27,482 nt of DNA from CAJAQL01 sp964442965 (GCA_964442965.1 CAYUBE010000012.1:1-27482); one strand, 5' to 3'; counted from the stretch's first letter, positions 1-7,468 are shown. A program made the numbers and translations. The notes: generated from the letters alone by a model not told the origin.

Positions 1-149
1 TGCAATCACAAGAAAAATCGTGCGTCACTACTCAAATCTCCTAGACTAGCTCCCATTACAAATACTTGCACAATTACTCATAATATTGTACAAAACGATG
101 GGACATTTAAAAAATATATTCTCACCAAGAGAATGAATTATCACAAACT

Positions 150-155
150 AGGAGG
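150..155 (+). promoter_or_regulatory. Strong Shine-Dalgarno site of the amidohydrolase gene
   Basis: AGGAGG lies 6 nt before the ATG at 162. It is the only consensus-grade ribosome binding site I see in the window, where most other genes look leaderless. It fixes the start of the amidohydrolase. The preceding 150 bases are AT-rich and hold no gene; I could not settle on a -35/-10 pair there. Confidence 0.8.
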
Positions 156-161
156 TTCAAC

Positions 162-1745
162 ATGAACGCAAAAGTGTCAACGATCCATCAAGCGGAGGTG
201 ACTCTGCGAAGGACGGGGTTTGCCGATGAATTCCTTTCGGCCATCATCAAAAATAATGAGTTTCGTGAGATCGTCAGAGATCTCTATCTCAACAGAGTAA
301 TTTTAAAAAAATTACCTCCACGGAACGAAAATAAAAGAAATTCAAGTTTCACTTTCGATGACGTGGATATTGCCAACGAACTCTTGCTGGATTTGGGGGT
401 TGCTCCGGATCTGTTCTGGAAATATGTTGCACAAAACTATGAATTTGCGCGCATACTCGTTTTTTCCTTATTTACTAAAAAATCTTACGTTATACATTCC
501 ATGGACGAAGAGGATATAACTCGTATATGCCAAGGCGTAGAGATAGAAATGCGTAGACCTGAAAAAACTGAGATCATCAGAAACCTGTTCTTCCGCAACT
601 CACAAATTTCTGTTAAGGACGCTAGCGGATTGATAATTACTCCAGGTTTGATAAATGCCCATATCCACCTCGGAGAAACCGCTTATAGATATTTTGCGTT
701 GCCTGAATTTCAGGACATCGCTGAATATATCAGAAGTACGGACGTTATCAGTAAATCAAATGGTCTTATAGAAAAAAAGAGAAATATTATCAGCGAATAT
801 TCCTCCCTGTTGGCCATGCGCGAGGGGACGTCCACCCTGTGTGGCGGGAGGACGAGAGAGGCCGCATCACGCGTCGGTTTGAGAAACGTTTCCGGATATA
901 TGCTGATGCGAAGTGAGAAACTGAAAAAGTTTTACGGAGCATCAATGACCATGTTGAGATCTGAATGCGACAAGTGCGAGAAAAGCGCTCTAACGTATCC
1001 GGCAATATTTATACATTCGCTCAAATCCGTTGATTCCGAAAAGCTTGCCGAGATCGGTATCCTGCTCAGGGAATTCAGATACAAGTTGATTATTCATCTC
1101 TCAGAAACCGAGGACGATGAAAATTATGCCGCACGCACCTGGAGAAAATCATCCGTGGGAGTATTGGATCATTACGGACTTCTTTCTGATGACACGATCA
1201 TTATTCACGGTAATTGGATCAATAAAAATGACTTTCGGATCATTCGGAACAGGGGAGCGTCCGTGGTGCATTGTTTAACCTCGAATATGAGAGTGTCTGA
1301 TCACGCTGTCGACCTGAAGTGGCTACTGAAAAATGATATCAAGGTCTGCATAGCGACGGATGGATTTATAACCAACGGCAGTCTAGATCTTCTCAGCGAG
1401 GCAAGGTCAGCTTATTTGTATCACAACAGGTTCGGAGTGGGGAAGATAGGCATCACCCAAATATTCGATTTAATCACCATAAAGGCAGCCGAAGTTTTAG
1501 GTTTGCAAAAAGAAATCGGCAGTCTCGAGGTGGGCAAGAAGGCCGATATTTTATTCATCGACAACAGGGATTCTCATATAAGTCTCGAGAGGATACCACG
1601 GGATTTGATATTCTATCACGAAGCGAACCGCGTGTTCGGGCTAATGGTCGATGGAAAGACTGTGCTATGGAAATCACGGCCGACCAGCAGGGAGAATCGT
1701 CTAATTGATGGAAAGTTCAACAGTCTGGTTACTTCCTTAAAATAG
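162..1745 (+). CDS. Amidohydrolase-family metal-dependent deaminase/hydrolase with N-terminal extension
   Basis: Zinc- or iron-dependent hydrolase of the ATZ/TRZ/MtaD-like branch of the amidohydrolase superfamily, whose members deaminate or dechlorinate heterocyclic substrates. The metal and catalytic residues are all visible: H167 and H169 in GLINAHIHLGE, H312 in IIHLSET, H349 in IIHGNW, and D400 in IATDG. CLTSN at 371-375 matches the family's HCPxSN segment, and GSLEVGKKADI near 453-463 is the typical return strand into the beta-sandwich. The protein is 527 residues, against roughly 400-450 for the family. The surplus is residues 1 to about 112, which carry no motif I recognise. The start is fixed by AGGAGG 6 nt upstream. 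The 3' end overlaps the convergent pyrophosphatase gene by 17 bp. The substrate cannot be predicted. Confidence 0.85.
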   Translation: MNAKVSTIHQAEVTLRRTGFADEFLSAIIKNNEFREIVRDLYLNRVILKKLPPRNENKRNSSFTFDDVDIANELLLDLGVAPDLFWKYVAQNYEFARILVFSLFTKKSYVIHSMDEEDITRICQGVEIEMRRPEKTEIIRNLFFRNSQISVKDASGLIITPGLINAHIHLGETAYRYFALPEFQDIAEYIRSTDVISKSNGLIEKKRNIISEYSSLLAMREGTSTLCGGRTREAASRVGLRNVSGYMLMRSEKLKKFYGASMTMLRSECDKCEKSALTYPAIFIHSLKSVDSEKLAEIGILLREFRYKLIIHLSETEDDENYAARTWRKSSVGVLDHYGLLSDDTIIIHGNWINKNDFRIIRNRGASVVHCLTSNMRVSDHAVDLKWLLKNDIKVCIATDGFITNGSLDLLSEARSAYLYHNRFGVGKIGITQIFDLITIKAAEVLGLQKEIGSLEVGKKADILFIDNRDSHISLERIPRDLIFYHEANRVFGLMVDGKTVLWKSRPTSRENRLIDGKFNSLVTSLK

Positions 1746-2079
1746 CGGACTTAAAAAATTTTTCCTGGAAAGCAGTTTGTTTGACTATATCCTCGTCTGA
1801 TATCTGATTTTGGTCTTCTGGCACGACAACCAGCTTGTCGTCATTGTCGTTCGTCCGATGTATGACGGCGACGCACGTGCCAGTAAACCTATCCAGAGGT
1901 TTGTCAACATTAAGGACATAGGCGTCCAACTCCTCGCCATCACCGCTGACTGTATGCGGCACGTATCCGTAGTTGGCCTCATATTCGAATCCCCACTTTG
2001 GATGTTTGCTATGAAGGGGTCGATCCATCACCACATCGACTGTTTTGCCTATGTACGAAACGGTGCTTAATGGTTCCAT
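1729..2079 (-). CDS. ppa: Inorganic pyrophosphatase, short soluble type
   Basis: Cytoplasmic Mg-dependent enzyme that hydrolyses pyrophosphate to two phosphates and so pulls biosynthetic reactions forward. At 116 residues it belongs to the short pyrophosphatase group rather than the 170-200 residue E. coli type. Diagnostic stretches are YIGKTVDVVMDRP, FEYEANYGYVPHT, SGDGEELDAYVL (the aspartate-rich metal site, with Glu where classical enzymes have the second Asp of DxDPxD; this agrees with my memory of short-type homologues), FTGTCVAVIHRTNDNDDKL and FQEKFFKS. A -10 (TACAAT, 2092-2087) ends 7 nt before the ATG, so the mRNA is probably leaderless. It follows the terminator of the radical SAM gene and is its own unit. 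It overlaps the 3' end of the amidohydrolase by 17 bp. Confidence 0.88.
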   Translation of the reverse strand: MEPLSTVSYIGKTVDVVMDRPLHSKHPKWGFEYEANYGYVPHTVSGDGEELDAYVLNVDKPLDRFTGTCVAVIHRTNDNDDKLVVVPEDQNQISDEDIVKQTAFQEKFFKSAILRK

Positions 2080-2086
2080 ATTTTAG

Positions 2087-2092
2087 ATTGTA
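2087..2092 (-). promoter_or_regulatory. -10 element of the pyrophosphatase gene
   Basis: TACAAT on the minus strand, followed by 7 nt and the ATG at 2079. The predicted transcription start falls on the start codon. It sits immediately after the radical SAM terminator. Confidence 0.55.
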
Positions 2093-2103
2093 TAAAAATA
2101 AAA

Positions 2104-2132
2104 AAAGAAGTCAATGCTACATTGACTTCTTT
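2104..2132 (-). terminator. Rho-independent terminator of the radical SAM gene
   Basis: A perfect 13-bp inverted repeat (2104-2116 with 2120-2132) closes a 3-nt loop. On the minus strand it is followed by a run of T residues interrupted by single A residues. It begins 8 nt after the stop of the radical SAM gene and separates it from the pyrophosphatase. Confidence 0.85.
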
Positions 2133-2139
2133 GTCGTAA

Positions 2140-3249
2140 TTATTGAGCACGTCGTACTGGTTTTACTATTAACGTGCACAAGTAATCCTCATGAACCAGC
2201 ACCTTATCCCTTTTTCTGATGGGATATCGAGAAAAATTGATATTGTGACCGTTGCCGTTTTCCTTGATGCAGTAAGAATCTCTCACCAGTAATCCGTTCA
2301 ATTGATCCGACATGAGGTATGCCCTCGCGGCACAACCACCGCGACAGGTTGTGAGTAGTTTGCAGTCTGCGCATTCCTTTATCTTTTCCGGATTTTCATG
2401 CCTCTCCCTGAAGTCAGAAAAAGGCTTTGATGAAATGATGTCGCACAAATCATCCACGAGCATATCGCCGACGGCGTAGTCATGCATATATACACATGGA
2501 CTGATCGGCACCTTTCCGTTCGGGGTTATCGAATGGATACGGAACGATCTGATTCCGCACGGACACCCCTTTCCGGTGCCGGTGTACGTGGACGACAGGA
2601 GCGGTTCCCCGAAAACGATTGGTTCAGACCGTTCCATCAATTTATTCGATGTCTCATAGAACAGCTTCGGGCTCGGAACGAGGTGAAGATGAGTTTTTGC
2701 AGTTGGCTTAATGAAGTTGATCCTCACATTGCTTTCTGTCTCCATGGCAATGTTGCAGAGGGCGTCTATATGTTTGTCGGACAGATTCCAGTTCATCCCG
2801 CACATGACTATAGTGTGTTCAATCAATGCGTCTCTGCAGTAACGAATTGCTTTCAAGGCGCTATTGAACAGGGCAGCTCCACGATTCACATTATGTTCGT
2901 CGGAGAAGGGACTATCTAGACTCACGTCGACGTCGTTCAACGCTTGGAATGTTGAGGGATAATGCTCCGCCAAATAATTGATTGATATTCCCGAGGTTGT
3001 GATGCCAACCAGGATATTCTTCTCAATTAAAGATGAAACAATATACGGCAGAAGAGTATCTTTCGGATTTGGCCCATTTGTGAACAATGGTTCATTACCG
3101 CCAAGATTAACCGTCTTTATGCCGTTTGAGGCCAGTTGGTCCGTTATCCTGTCGATACTATTCTTTGTGAGGTCCTTTCCTTTCTGTCTGACCTGCATAC
3201 TGTAGCACTGGGTGCATCTGTAGGGACACTCCCAGAGCAGCTTGCTCAA
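2140..3249 (-). CDS. Radical SAM/SPASM domain protein
   Basis: Iron-sulfur enzyme that cleaves S-adenosylmethionine to make a radical. The CxxxCxxC motif is C8, C12, C15 (WECPYRCTQCY), followed by GGNEPL at 50-55, the glycine-rich SAM-binding segment. The C-terminal half is an intact SPASM domain for auxiliary clusters: C231 and C252, then C293-x2-C296-x5-C302-x3-C306, then C327. SPASM enzymes are best known as peptide or protein maturases, but no short precursor peptide is evident nearby, so the substrate is unknown. The start is uncertain. A TTG at 3249 is used here, an in-frame stop lies only six codons upstream, and the Cys motif begins almost at the N-terminus. A strong terminator follows the stop. 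The start region abuts that of the divergent methyltransferase gene. Confidence 0.85.
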   Translation of the reverse strand: MSKLLWECPYRCTQCYSMQVRQKGKDLTKNSIDRITDQLASNGIKTVNLGGNEPLFTNGPNPKDTLLPYIVSSLIEKNILVGITTSGISINYLAEHYPSTFQALNDVDVSLDSPFSDEHNVNRGAALFNSALKAIRYCRDALIEHTIVMCGMNWNLSDKHIDALCNIAMETESNVRINFIKPTAKTHLHLVPSPKLFYETSNKLMERSEPIVFGEPLLSSTYTGTGKGCPCGIRSFRIHSITPNGKVPISPCVYMHDYAVGDMLVDDLCDIISSKPFSDFRERHENPEKIKECADCKLLTTCRGGCAARAYLMSDQLNGLLVRDSYCIKENGNGHNINFSRYPIRKRDKVLVHEDYLCTLIVKPVRRAQ

Positions 3250-3294
3250 GTCAATAAACAGATTTCAATTTACGAAAATCAAGAAGAGACCAAA

Positions 3295-3945
3295 TTGGTT
3301 ACCATCCCATTCGGTAGTTCGTCTTTGGAGCTCGAAGTCGATCCTAAGGTAGGTAATCCGGAAATAATGAATTCGGGTATTCAAGTGGTTCAATTTTTAG
3401 CAGAGCATTCGGATATCGTAAAAGATAAAACGGTCAACGACATGGGTACGGGTTGTGGCATTATCGGAATAGCTGCTTGTCTTTCTGGAGCAGAAAAGGT
3501 GTTTATGGAGGACATCGACCTCCATGCCGTCGCTAACGCAAGAAGAAACGTCCAACGCTTAAATTTAGAAAAGAAATCCGAAGTCTTTGTGAGCGATCTA
3601 TTCGATTCTTATGGCGAACGACCCAAGGTACAGGTACAGATATTCAATCACCCATTTTTTTCTGCTGAGCCCATACCGGGTAAAGAATGGACAAGAATGA
3701 TGCTCGGAGGAACAGAATTAATCGATCGTTATCTCGATGAAGCTCCTCGGTATTCAACATTGGATGCAATTTATATTATGCCGTGGTTCGTTTTGGCAGA
3801 GAACAAAGACGGTACCTTAGATAATGATCCAGCAAAAAGAGCTCCGCAACACGGATATGAGATCGCCGATGTCGTGGAGCAAGCGCCAGTACTCCAGGGG
3901 GTACAGCAAGCACCATTCAAGATTTATCTTTTGAGAAAGAAATAA
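3295..3945 (+). CDS. Class I SAM-dependent methyltransferase (MTS-like), start uncertain
   Basis: Rossmann-fold methyltransferase. Motif I is VNDMGTGCGIIGIAA, the acidic residue closing strand 2 lies in FMEDIDLHAVANARRN, and FNHPFF stands where N6/N5 methyltransferases carry NPPY. This resembles the small-methyltransferase group acting on RNA or protein glutamine, but NHPF departs from the canonical motif, so the target is open. The start is a problem. The reading frame is open back to an ATG at 3136, but that would run antisense through the conserved Cys motif of the divergent radical SAM gene. The first candidate that avoids it is TTG 3295, preceded by a purine-rich stretch (AAGAAGAG). ATT codons at 3262 and 3268 also exist. 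With the TTG start the protein is 216 residues. It lies upstream of tRNA-Gln, which is on the other strand. Confidence 0.75.
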   Translation: MVTIPFGSSSLELEVDPKVGNPEIMNSGIQVVQFLAEHSDIVKDKTVNDMGTGCGIIGIAACLSGAEKVFMEDIDLHAVANARRNVQRLNLEKKSEVFVSDLFDSYGERPKVQVQIFNHPFFSAEPIPGKEWTRMMLGGTELIDRYLDEAPRYSTLDAIYIMPWFVLAENKDGTLDNDPAKRAPQHGYEIADVVEQAPVLQGVQQAPFKIYLLRKK

Positions 3946-3968
3946 TCCTCGTTATAAAATCTCACTAG

Positions 3969-4039
3969 CTGGGAGGCTTGGAATCGGACCAAGATTCACG
4001 GCTTCAAAGGCCGCTGTCCTACCATTAGACGACCTCCCA
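3969..4039 (-). tRNA. tRNA-Gln (anticodon TTG)
   Basis: A 71-nt cloverleaf. The acceptor is TGGGAGG/CCTCCCA with U1-A72 and discriminator G73, both usual for glutamine tRNAs. The D-arm is GTC/GAC with G18G19 in the loop. The anticodon stem is GCGGC/GCCGT with loop CTTTGAA (plus strand 4003-4009), giving anticodon TTG at 4005-4007. The T-arm is CTTGG/CCAAG with loop TCCGATT. CCA is not encoded. Position 55 is C rather than the nearly universal U. Confidence 0.95.
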
Positions 4040-4067
4040 ATATGTTTTCACGCACGACTTGCTTCTC

Positions 4068-4076
4068 TGGTATAAT
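4068..4076 (+). promoter_or_regulatory. Extended -10 promoter of sodA
   Basis: TGG-TATAAT, a consensus extended -10 whose downstream hexamer is perfect. The predicted start near 4083 leaves a leader of about 30 nt to the ATG at 4114, with no Shine-Dalgarno site in it. No good -35 is visible at 16-18 nt. Confidence 0.65.
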
Positions 4077-4113
4077 AAATAAGAAGTCGTAAAAAAACAA
4101 ATGAAATAAAACT

Positions 4114-4719
4114 ATGAAATATGAATTGCCGCAGTTGCCATACGGTTATGATGCGCTTGAGCCGTATCTCGACGCAAAAACGATGGAAATACATCACACC
4201 AAACATCATCAGGCGTATACGAATAATTTAAACGCCGCACTTGAAAAGCATCCGGAGATTTCGGATGTGCCGCTTGAAAAGATGCTCGCAGATCTTACGC
4301 TCGTGCCGGAAGATATCCGTACGGCGGTTCGCAACTCGGGCGGGGGATATTGGAATCACGATTTTTTTTGGAAGGTGATGGCACCAAAAGCTGGTGGCGA
4401 GCCTCAAGGGAAGATTGCCGAAGCGATCAATGCATCTTTCGGGGGATTCGCTCCGTTTAAAGAATCTTTCACTAAAGCCGCATCTGGTGTATTCGGTTCC
4501 GGTTGGGCATGGCTGGTTCTTGGCGATGATGGTAAATTATCGGTGATTTCCACGCCGAATCAGGATAGTCCGCTTGCCTTGAATCAGAGACCGCTTCTCG
4601 CACTCGACGTTTGGGAACACGCCTATTATCTGAAATTTCAGAACCGCCGGCCGGAATATATTGATGCCTGGTGGAATGTGGTGAACTGGGAAGCGGTGTG
4701 GGAAAATTTCCCAAAGTAA
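4114..4719 (+). CDS. sodA: Superoxide dismutase, Fe/Mn family
   Basis: Converts superoxide to oxygen and hydrogen peroxide in the cytoplasm. Metal ligands are H27 (MEIHHTKHH), H82 (WNHDFFW), D165 and H169 (DVWEHAYYL). The N-terminal hairpin LPQLPYGYDALEPYLDAKT and the C-terminal segment YYLKFQNRRPEYIDAWWNVV are family hallmarks. The second-shell glutamine is in STPNQDSPL, the position used by Mn-type enzymes, so Mn or cambialistic use is more likely than strictly Fe. Length is 201 residues, normal for the family. It is transcribed alone from an extended -10 promoter. The Bcp-type peroxiredoxin at 12870-13343 could handle the peroxide product, suggesting exposure to oxygen. Confidence 0.95.
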   Translation: MKYELPQLPYGYDALEPYLDAKTMEIHHTKHHQAYTNNLNAALEKHPEISDVPLEKMLADLTLVPEDIRTAVRNSGGGYWNHDFFWKVMAPKAGGEPQGKIAEAINASFGGFAPFKESFTKAASGVFGSGWAWLVLGDDGKLSVISTPNQDSPLALNQRPLLALDVWEHAYYLKFQNRRPEYIDAWWNVVNWEAVWENFPK

Positions 4720-4759
4720 CCGTTATCCACCGTTTAGGAACGTTTTCTCGCATATCGTT

Positions 4760-4768
4760 TGCTATACT
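4760..4768 (+). promoter_or_regulatory. Extended -10 promoter upstream of the truncated surface-protein gene
   Basis: TGC-TATACT with a predicted start near 4775. The first ATG downstream is 4823, after a leader of about 48 nt. The promoter appears intact although the gene behind it is broken. Confidence 0.5.
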
Positions 4769-4822
4769 TAACGATAGGGGAACTTTGCCAAGTTCTTGGT
4801 CTTAAGAGCACCTTTATCGTAC

Positions 4823-5687
4823 ATGAATCTTTTTTACATAATCACACTTCGATTGGAGCTTGCCGGCAGGCGCTGACGGTGTCTGGTATTCTTTCGCGAG
4901 CAGTTCTAATATGGCACCTTCCGTAACGTCCGGCGCAAGCCAGGCAACGAGCGCGTCCTACGACCTTTCATCCCTGAATGACGGCATTTGGTATTTCCTG
5001 ATTTCCTACGAAGAGAACGGTGTTTGGTCACCGGTTACGGTGAAAACCTTACGGCTCGATCGGACACCGCCGGAACCGTTTACGATAACGCGTATCGATA
5101 CCGATCCGGCCGACACCCAAGTGACGTTCACGTGGTCGACGACGGATCTTCTATCGGGACTTTCGCACTATGAGATTAAGATAGGGGATGGCGACTGGTT
5201 TAATGCCGAAAATCTCCAGCAAGGATCCTCGTATATTCTTCCGCAATCCGCACCGGGCAAACGGTCCCTTTCGGTTCGCGCGATCGATAATGCTGGCAAT
5301 ATTCGGGAAGAAGATACGTCGTTTACCGTCGTGGCGCAAAACAGCTGGCAAGAATGGCGGTATCAGATGACCCGTTTCTTCTCTTTCTCCTTTATTGCTC
5401 TCGTAGTTATCGTGATTATTTTTATCCTTATCTATTATCTTCTGACCTGGCATCTGATCTCGTGGAAGAGGAGGATGAAACGGGAACTCCGTGAATTTGA
5501 AAGGGAGCTTCGCGAGGAAATAGGCAAGATGAATAACGAAGAAAAGAATGAAAAAATATTAAACATCGATCTTCGATCGGCAAGTTTAGTAAAGGAAAAA
5601 AGAGCCATCGAGAAAGAAGCAAGGCAGCTCAAGGAAAAGACCGAAGCAGAGATCGAAGATATTGAAAAACTAACCGATGGCAAATAA
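4823..5687 (+). pseudogene. 5'-truncated surface-anchored Ig/FN3-like protein with C-terminal TM and coiled coil
   Basis: The readable frame runs from about 4842 (SHFDWSLPAGADGV) to 5687. It encodes two beta-sandwich-like modules joined by the linker RLDRTPPEPF, a transmembrane helix (IALVVIVIIFILIYYLL) and a charged cytoplasmic coiled coil of about 70 residues rich in E, K and R. This is the C-terminal portion of a family common in Parcubacteria that normally begins with a signal peptide and a cohesin-like domain. Here the promoter and an ATG at 4823 remain (MNLFYIIT, like the first residues of a signal peptide), but that frame stops after 17 codons, and the Ig-like frame has stops at 4824 and 4839. 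A deletion of the signal peptide and first domain with a frameshift fits best. An assembly collapse, or a fragment translated from TTG 4860, cannot be excluded. Confidence 0.6.
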
Positions 5688-5700
5688 GATTTGCTTTATT

Positions 5701-6558
5701 CTAGCAGCTACCGTTTCGGCTTTTTGCTTTTTCTCCTTCGCGTTGGGTTGTGACGAGTCGTAGTTTGTTGTTCTCGATTTTTGCTTCAAGTAATTTTAGG
5801 CGTTTGTTTTCCCGCATGGTCCAAACGCCGGGTTCCGGATTGAGCGCACGGATTTTTCGGTCAAGACGAACTGATTGTGCGGTGTCGCCCTGTTCCGCTG
5901 CGGCAAGGTCGCTTGGATCGACAAAGCCGTCTTCAGTTGTGAATTTTTTGGTAAGCGTGGCTTCTGCTTCATTCTGGGGTTTGGGCGATAGCTTTCCATC
6001 GTAAAACGACGCTAGTGTTTCGACGAGCATGTCTCCTCCGATATCGGCGAGTTTCTCAGCAAGAGAATGAAAGGTATCGGTGTTTCTTATGGCGACCGGT
6101 TTTGATTGTGCAAGGATCGGTCCGGAATCGACGCCGACATCCAGAAGATAAAGCGTGACACCCGTTTCCGTTTCTCCGTTCAGGAGTGCTGTTTGAAACG
6201 GTGATGGACCTCGATATTTCGGCAAAAATGAAGGATGAACGCCAATGGTCCCGAGTCGGGGAATGTTGAGAACTTCTTTTCGTAAGATTTTGTTATAGGC
6301 GAAAACGACAAAAAAATCCGGATTGAGCGCCTTGAGCTTTGTTTGAAATTCAACATCCAATTTTTCCGGCTGGAAAATAGCGATTCGCGATTCGCGATTC
6401 GCGATGAGCTGTTTTACTGGCGGGGGAGTAATAACATGTTTGCGCCCGACGGGGCGGTCCGGATTACAGATGACCGCAACAGGAGCCATGTCGTGGTCCA
6501 GCAGTATCTTGAGGCATCGTGCCGAAAAACTTGGCGTCCCGAAAAAGATGTAATTCAT
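5701..6558 (-). CDS. fmt: Methionyl-tRNA formyltransferase
   Basis: Transfers a formyl group from 10-formyl-tetrahydrofolate to initiator Met-tRNA. The N-terminal formyltransferase fold is clear: IFFGTPSFSARCL at 4-16, then GVHPSFLPKYRGPSPFQ at 106-122, ETGVTLYLLD, and D144 in VGVDSGPIL. A C-terminal OB-like domain carries RALNPEPGVWT. Length 285 is slightly short of the usual 300-315. The family's catalytic Asn, normally in N-V-H-G-S, is replaced: the segment reads G106-V-H108-P-S, while the His and Asp are kept. A 7-bp tandem repeat lies in the coding sequence at 6380-6403. It is last in a minus-strand group after deformylase, the classic def-fmt pairing, 66 bp downstream of def. It ends 13 bp from the convergent surface-protein remnant. 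Confidence 0.93.
   Translation of the reverse strand: MNYIFFGTPSFSARCLKILLDHDMAPVAVICNPDRPVGRKHVITPPPVKQLIANRESRIAIFQPEKLDVEFQTKLKALNPDFFVVFAYNKILRKEVLNIPRLGTIGVHPSFLPKYRGPSPFQTALLNGETETGVTLYLLDVGVDSGPILAQSKPVAIRNTDTFHSLAEKLADIGGDMLVETLASFYDGKLSPKPQNEAEATLTKKFTTEDGFVDPSDLAAAEQGDTAQSVRLDRKIRALNPEPGVWTMRENKRLKLLEAKIENNKLRLVTTQREGEKAKSRNGSC
6380..6403. repeat. Heptanucleotide tandem repeat inside fmt
   Basis: About 3.3 units of the 7-mer GCGATTC in a row. Three units equal seven codons, so the array is in frame and encodes ANRESRIA on the minus strand, in a loop that is variable in formyltransferases. Confidence 0.75.
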
Positions 6559-6575
6559 GATGTAGATATCCTAGT

Positions 6576-6624
6576 GCTCTAATGAATTTCCATGACGCCA
6601 TTAGAACATTATCACCTTACAACG
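6576..6624. repeat. AT-rich imperfect inverted repeat between def and fmt
   Basis: CTAATG and CATTAG face each other around a short spacer, followed by AGAACATT and TTACAAC. The stretch TAATGAATTTC and the 8-mer AGAACATT recur, in the same order, in the ctpA-rplI spacer at 9712-9741. Probably two degraded members of one small intergenic repeat family. Confidence 0.45.
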
Positions 6625-7128
6625 CTATTCTCCTTTCTCGTGGTCGAACACTTTTTTGGTTCGGTCGATAAAAAGCTTTCCCTGGAGATGGTCGGTTTCG
6701 TGCTGGAAAACGTGGGCGAGAAGCCCCCACGCTTTTATTTTCACCGGCTTGCCGTTTTTATCGAAACCGCTCAAGGTTACCCGCTCCGCGCGCGAAACAT
6801 AGCCCCATTTACCGGGGATACTGAGACATCCTTCCTCGAAAATTCCTGTTTCATCGCTTTTTTTTTCGATCTTCGGATTGAAGAGTGCATAGAATTTTGT
6901 CCCCCCTTTGTCGACATCGGGCACTTCCGCGACGAACATATTGAGATTCAAGCCGATCTGGTTCGCCGAAAGGCCAACGCCGTTCGCCGCGCGCATAACG
7001 CGCCGCATGTGGGAAACAAGATCGGCGATGTCTTTTTTTTTGAATTTTTCAAAATCAACATCAACTGTCTTCTTTCGGAGAAATTTTTCCTCTTTCTTGT
7101 TGCCTATGACCCAAATATCATTGATCAT
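6625..7128 (-). CDS. def: Peptide deformylase
   Basis: Metalloenzyme that removes the N-formyl group from nascent proteins. All three motifs are present: GVGLSANQ at 50-57, EEGCLS at 98-103 with metal ligand C101, and HETDH at 143-147 supplying two histidines and the catalytic glutamate. Length is 167, typical. The ATG overlaps the stop of the upstream small gene in an ATGA arrangement, so the two are translationally coupled. fmt follows 66 bp downstream, so addition and removal of the formyl group are expressed together. The stretch of lysines at 26-32 is unusual but lies in a surface helix. Confidence 0.96.
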   Translation of the reverse strand: MINDIWVIGNKKEEKFLRKKTVDVDFEKFKKKDIADLVSHMRRVMRAANGVGLSANQIGLNLNMFVAEVPDVDKGGTKFYALFNPKIEKKSDETGIFEEGCLSIPGKWGYVSRAERVTLSGFDKNGKPVKIKAWGLLAHVFQHETDHLQGKLFIDRTKKVFDHEKGE

Positions 7129-7406
7129 GATTTTTTTGAAAAGATTTTTTCGCGCTGCTCAGAGATCACTTTCATAAAATAAGCGCCCTGGTTTTTTATC
7201 TCCCTCCGCTCAGCCACATCTTTTGCAATCGCAAGAAGGCGGCGCTGATTTCCTTCCTTCGCCAATTTAATGTAGAGCGCTTTGTGGGATCGATCGCCTA
7301 GAATATCAGCGATTTCGAGGCCAATCAGTTGATAATTGCGGTAGACATGAGATTCCTTCCCTCGGCGTTTAAGTTCAGCCATATATTTTTCACGCGTAGT
7401 CGGCAT
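7125..7406 (-). CDS. Conserved small protein of unknown function, coupled to def
   Basis: A 93-residue, strongly basic, mostly helical protein beginning MPTTREKYMAELKRRGKE; I know of no functional assignment. An ATG 18 nt further upstream would add MSYHRG, but a -10-like TACCAT (7418-7413) ends 6 nt before the ATG at 7406. This matches the leaderless layout of other genes here and favours the shorter form. It overlaps def by 4 bp (ATGA). Position ahead of def-fmt and its basic character would fit an RNA- or ribosome-associated role, but that is a guess. Confidence 0.75.
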   Translation of the reverse strand: MPTTREKYMAELKRRGKESHVYRNYQLIGLEIADILGDRSHKALYIKLAKEGNQRRLLAIAKDVAERREIKNQGAYFMKVISEQREKIFSKKS

Positions 7407-7412
7407 GCCTCT

Positions 7413-7462
7413 ATGGTACGACATTTTGAGGGGATTCGAAAGAGAAGCAGGTGTGATAAAAT
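7413..7462. promoter_or_regulatory. Divergent promoters for the def group and the RNHCP gene
   Basis: Minus strand: TACCAT at 7418-7413, 6 nt before the ATG at 7406. Plus strand: extended TGA-TAAAAT with the hexamer at 7457-7462, 6 nt before the ATG at 7469. Both predict transcripts starting at or next to the start codon. Confidence 0.5.
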
Positions 7463-7468
7463 GAACGG

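Noticed and set aside
2482..2919. 145-codon plus-strand frame opposite the radical SAM gene
   Set aside because: Antisense shadow of a conserved SPASM enzyme; no recognisable domain, promoter or start context.
162..3945. A RiPP biosynthetic cluster built on the radical SAM/SPASM enzyme
   Set aside because: No precursor peptide, transporter or recognition domain is visible, and the genes are on opposite strands with separate signals.
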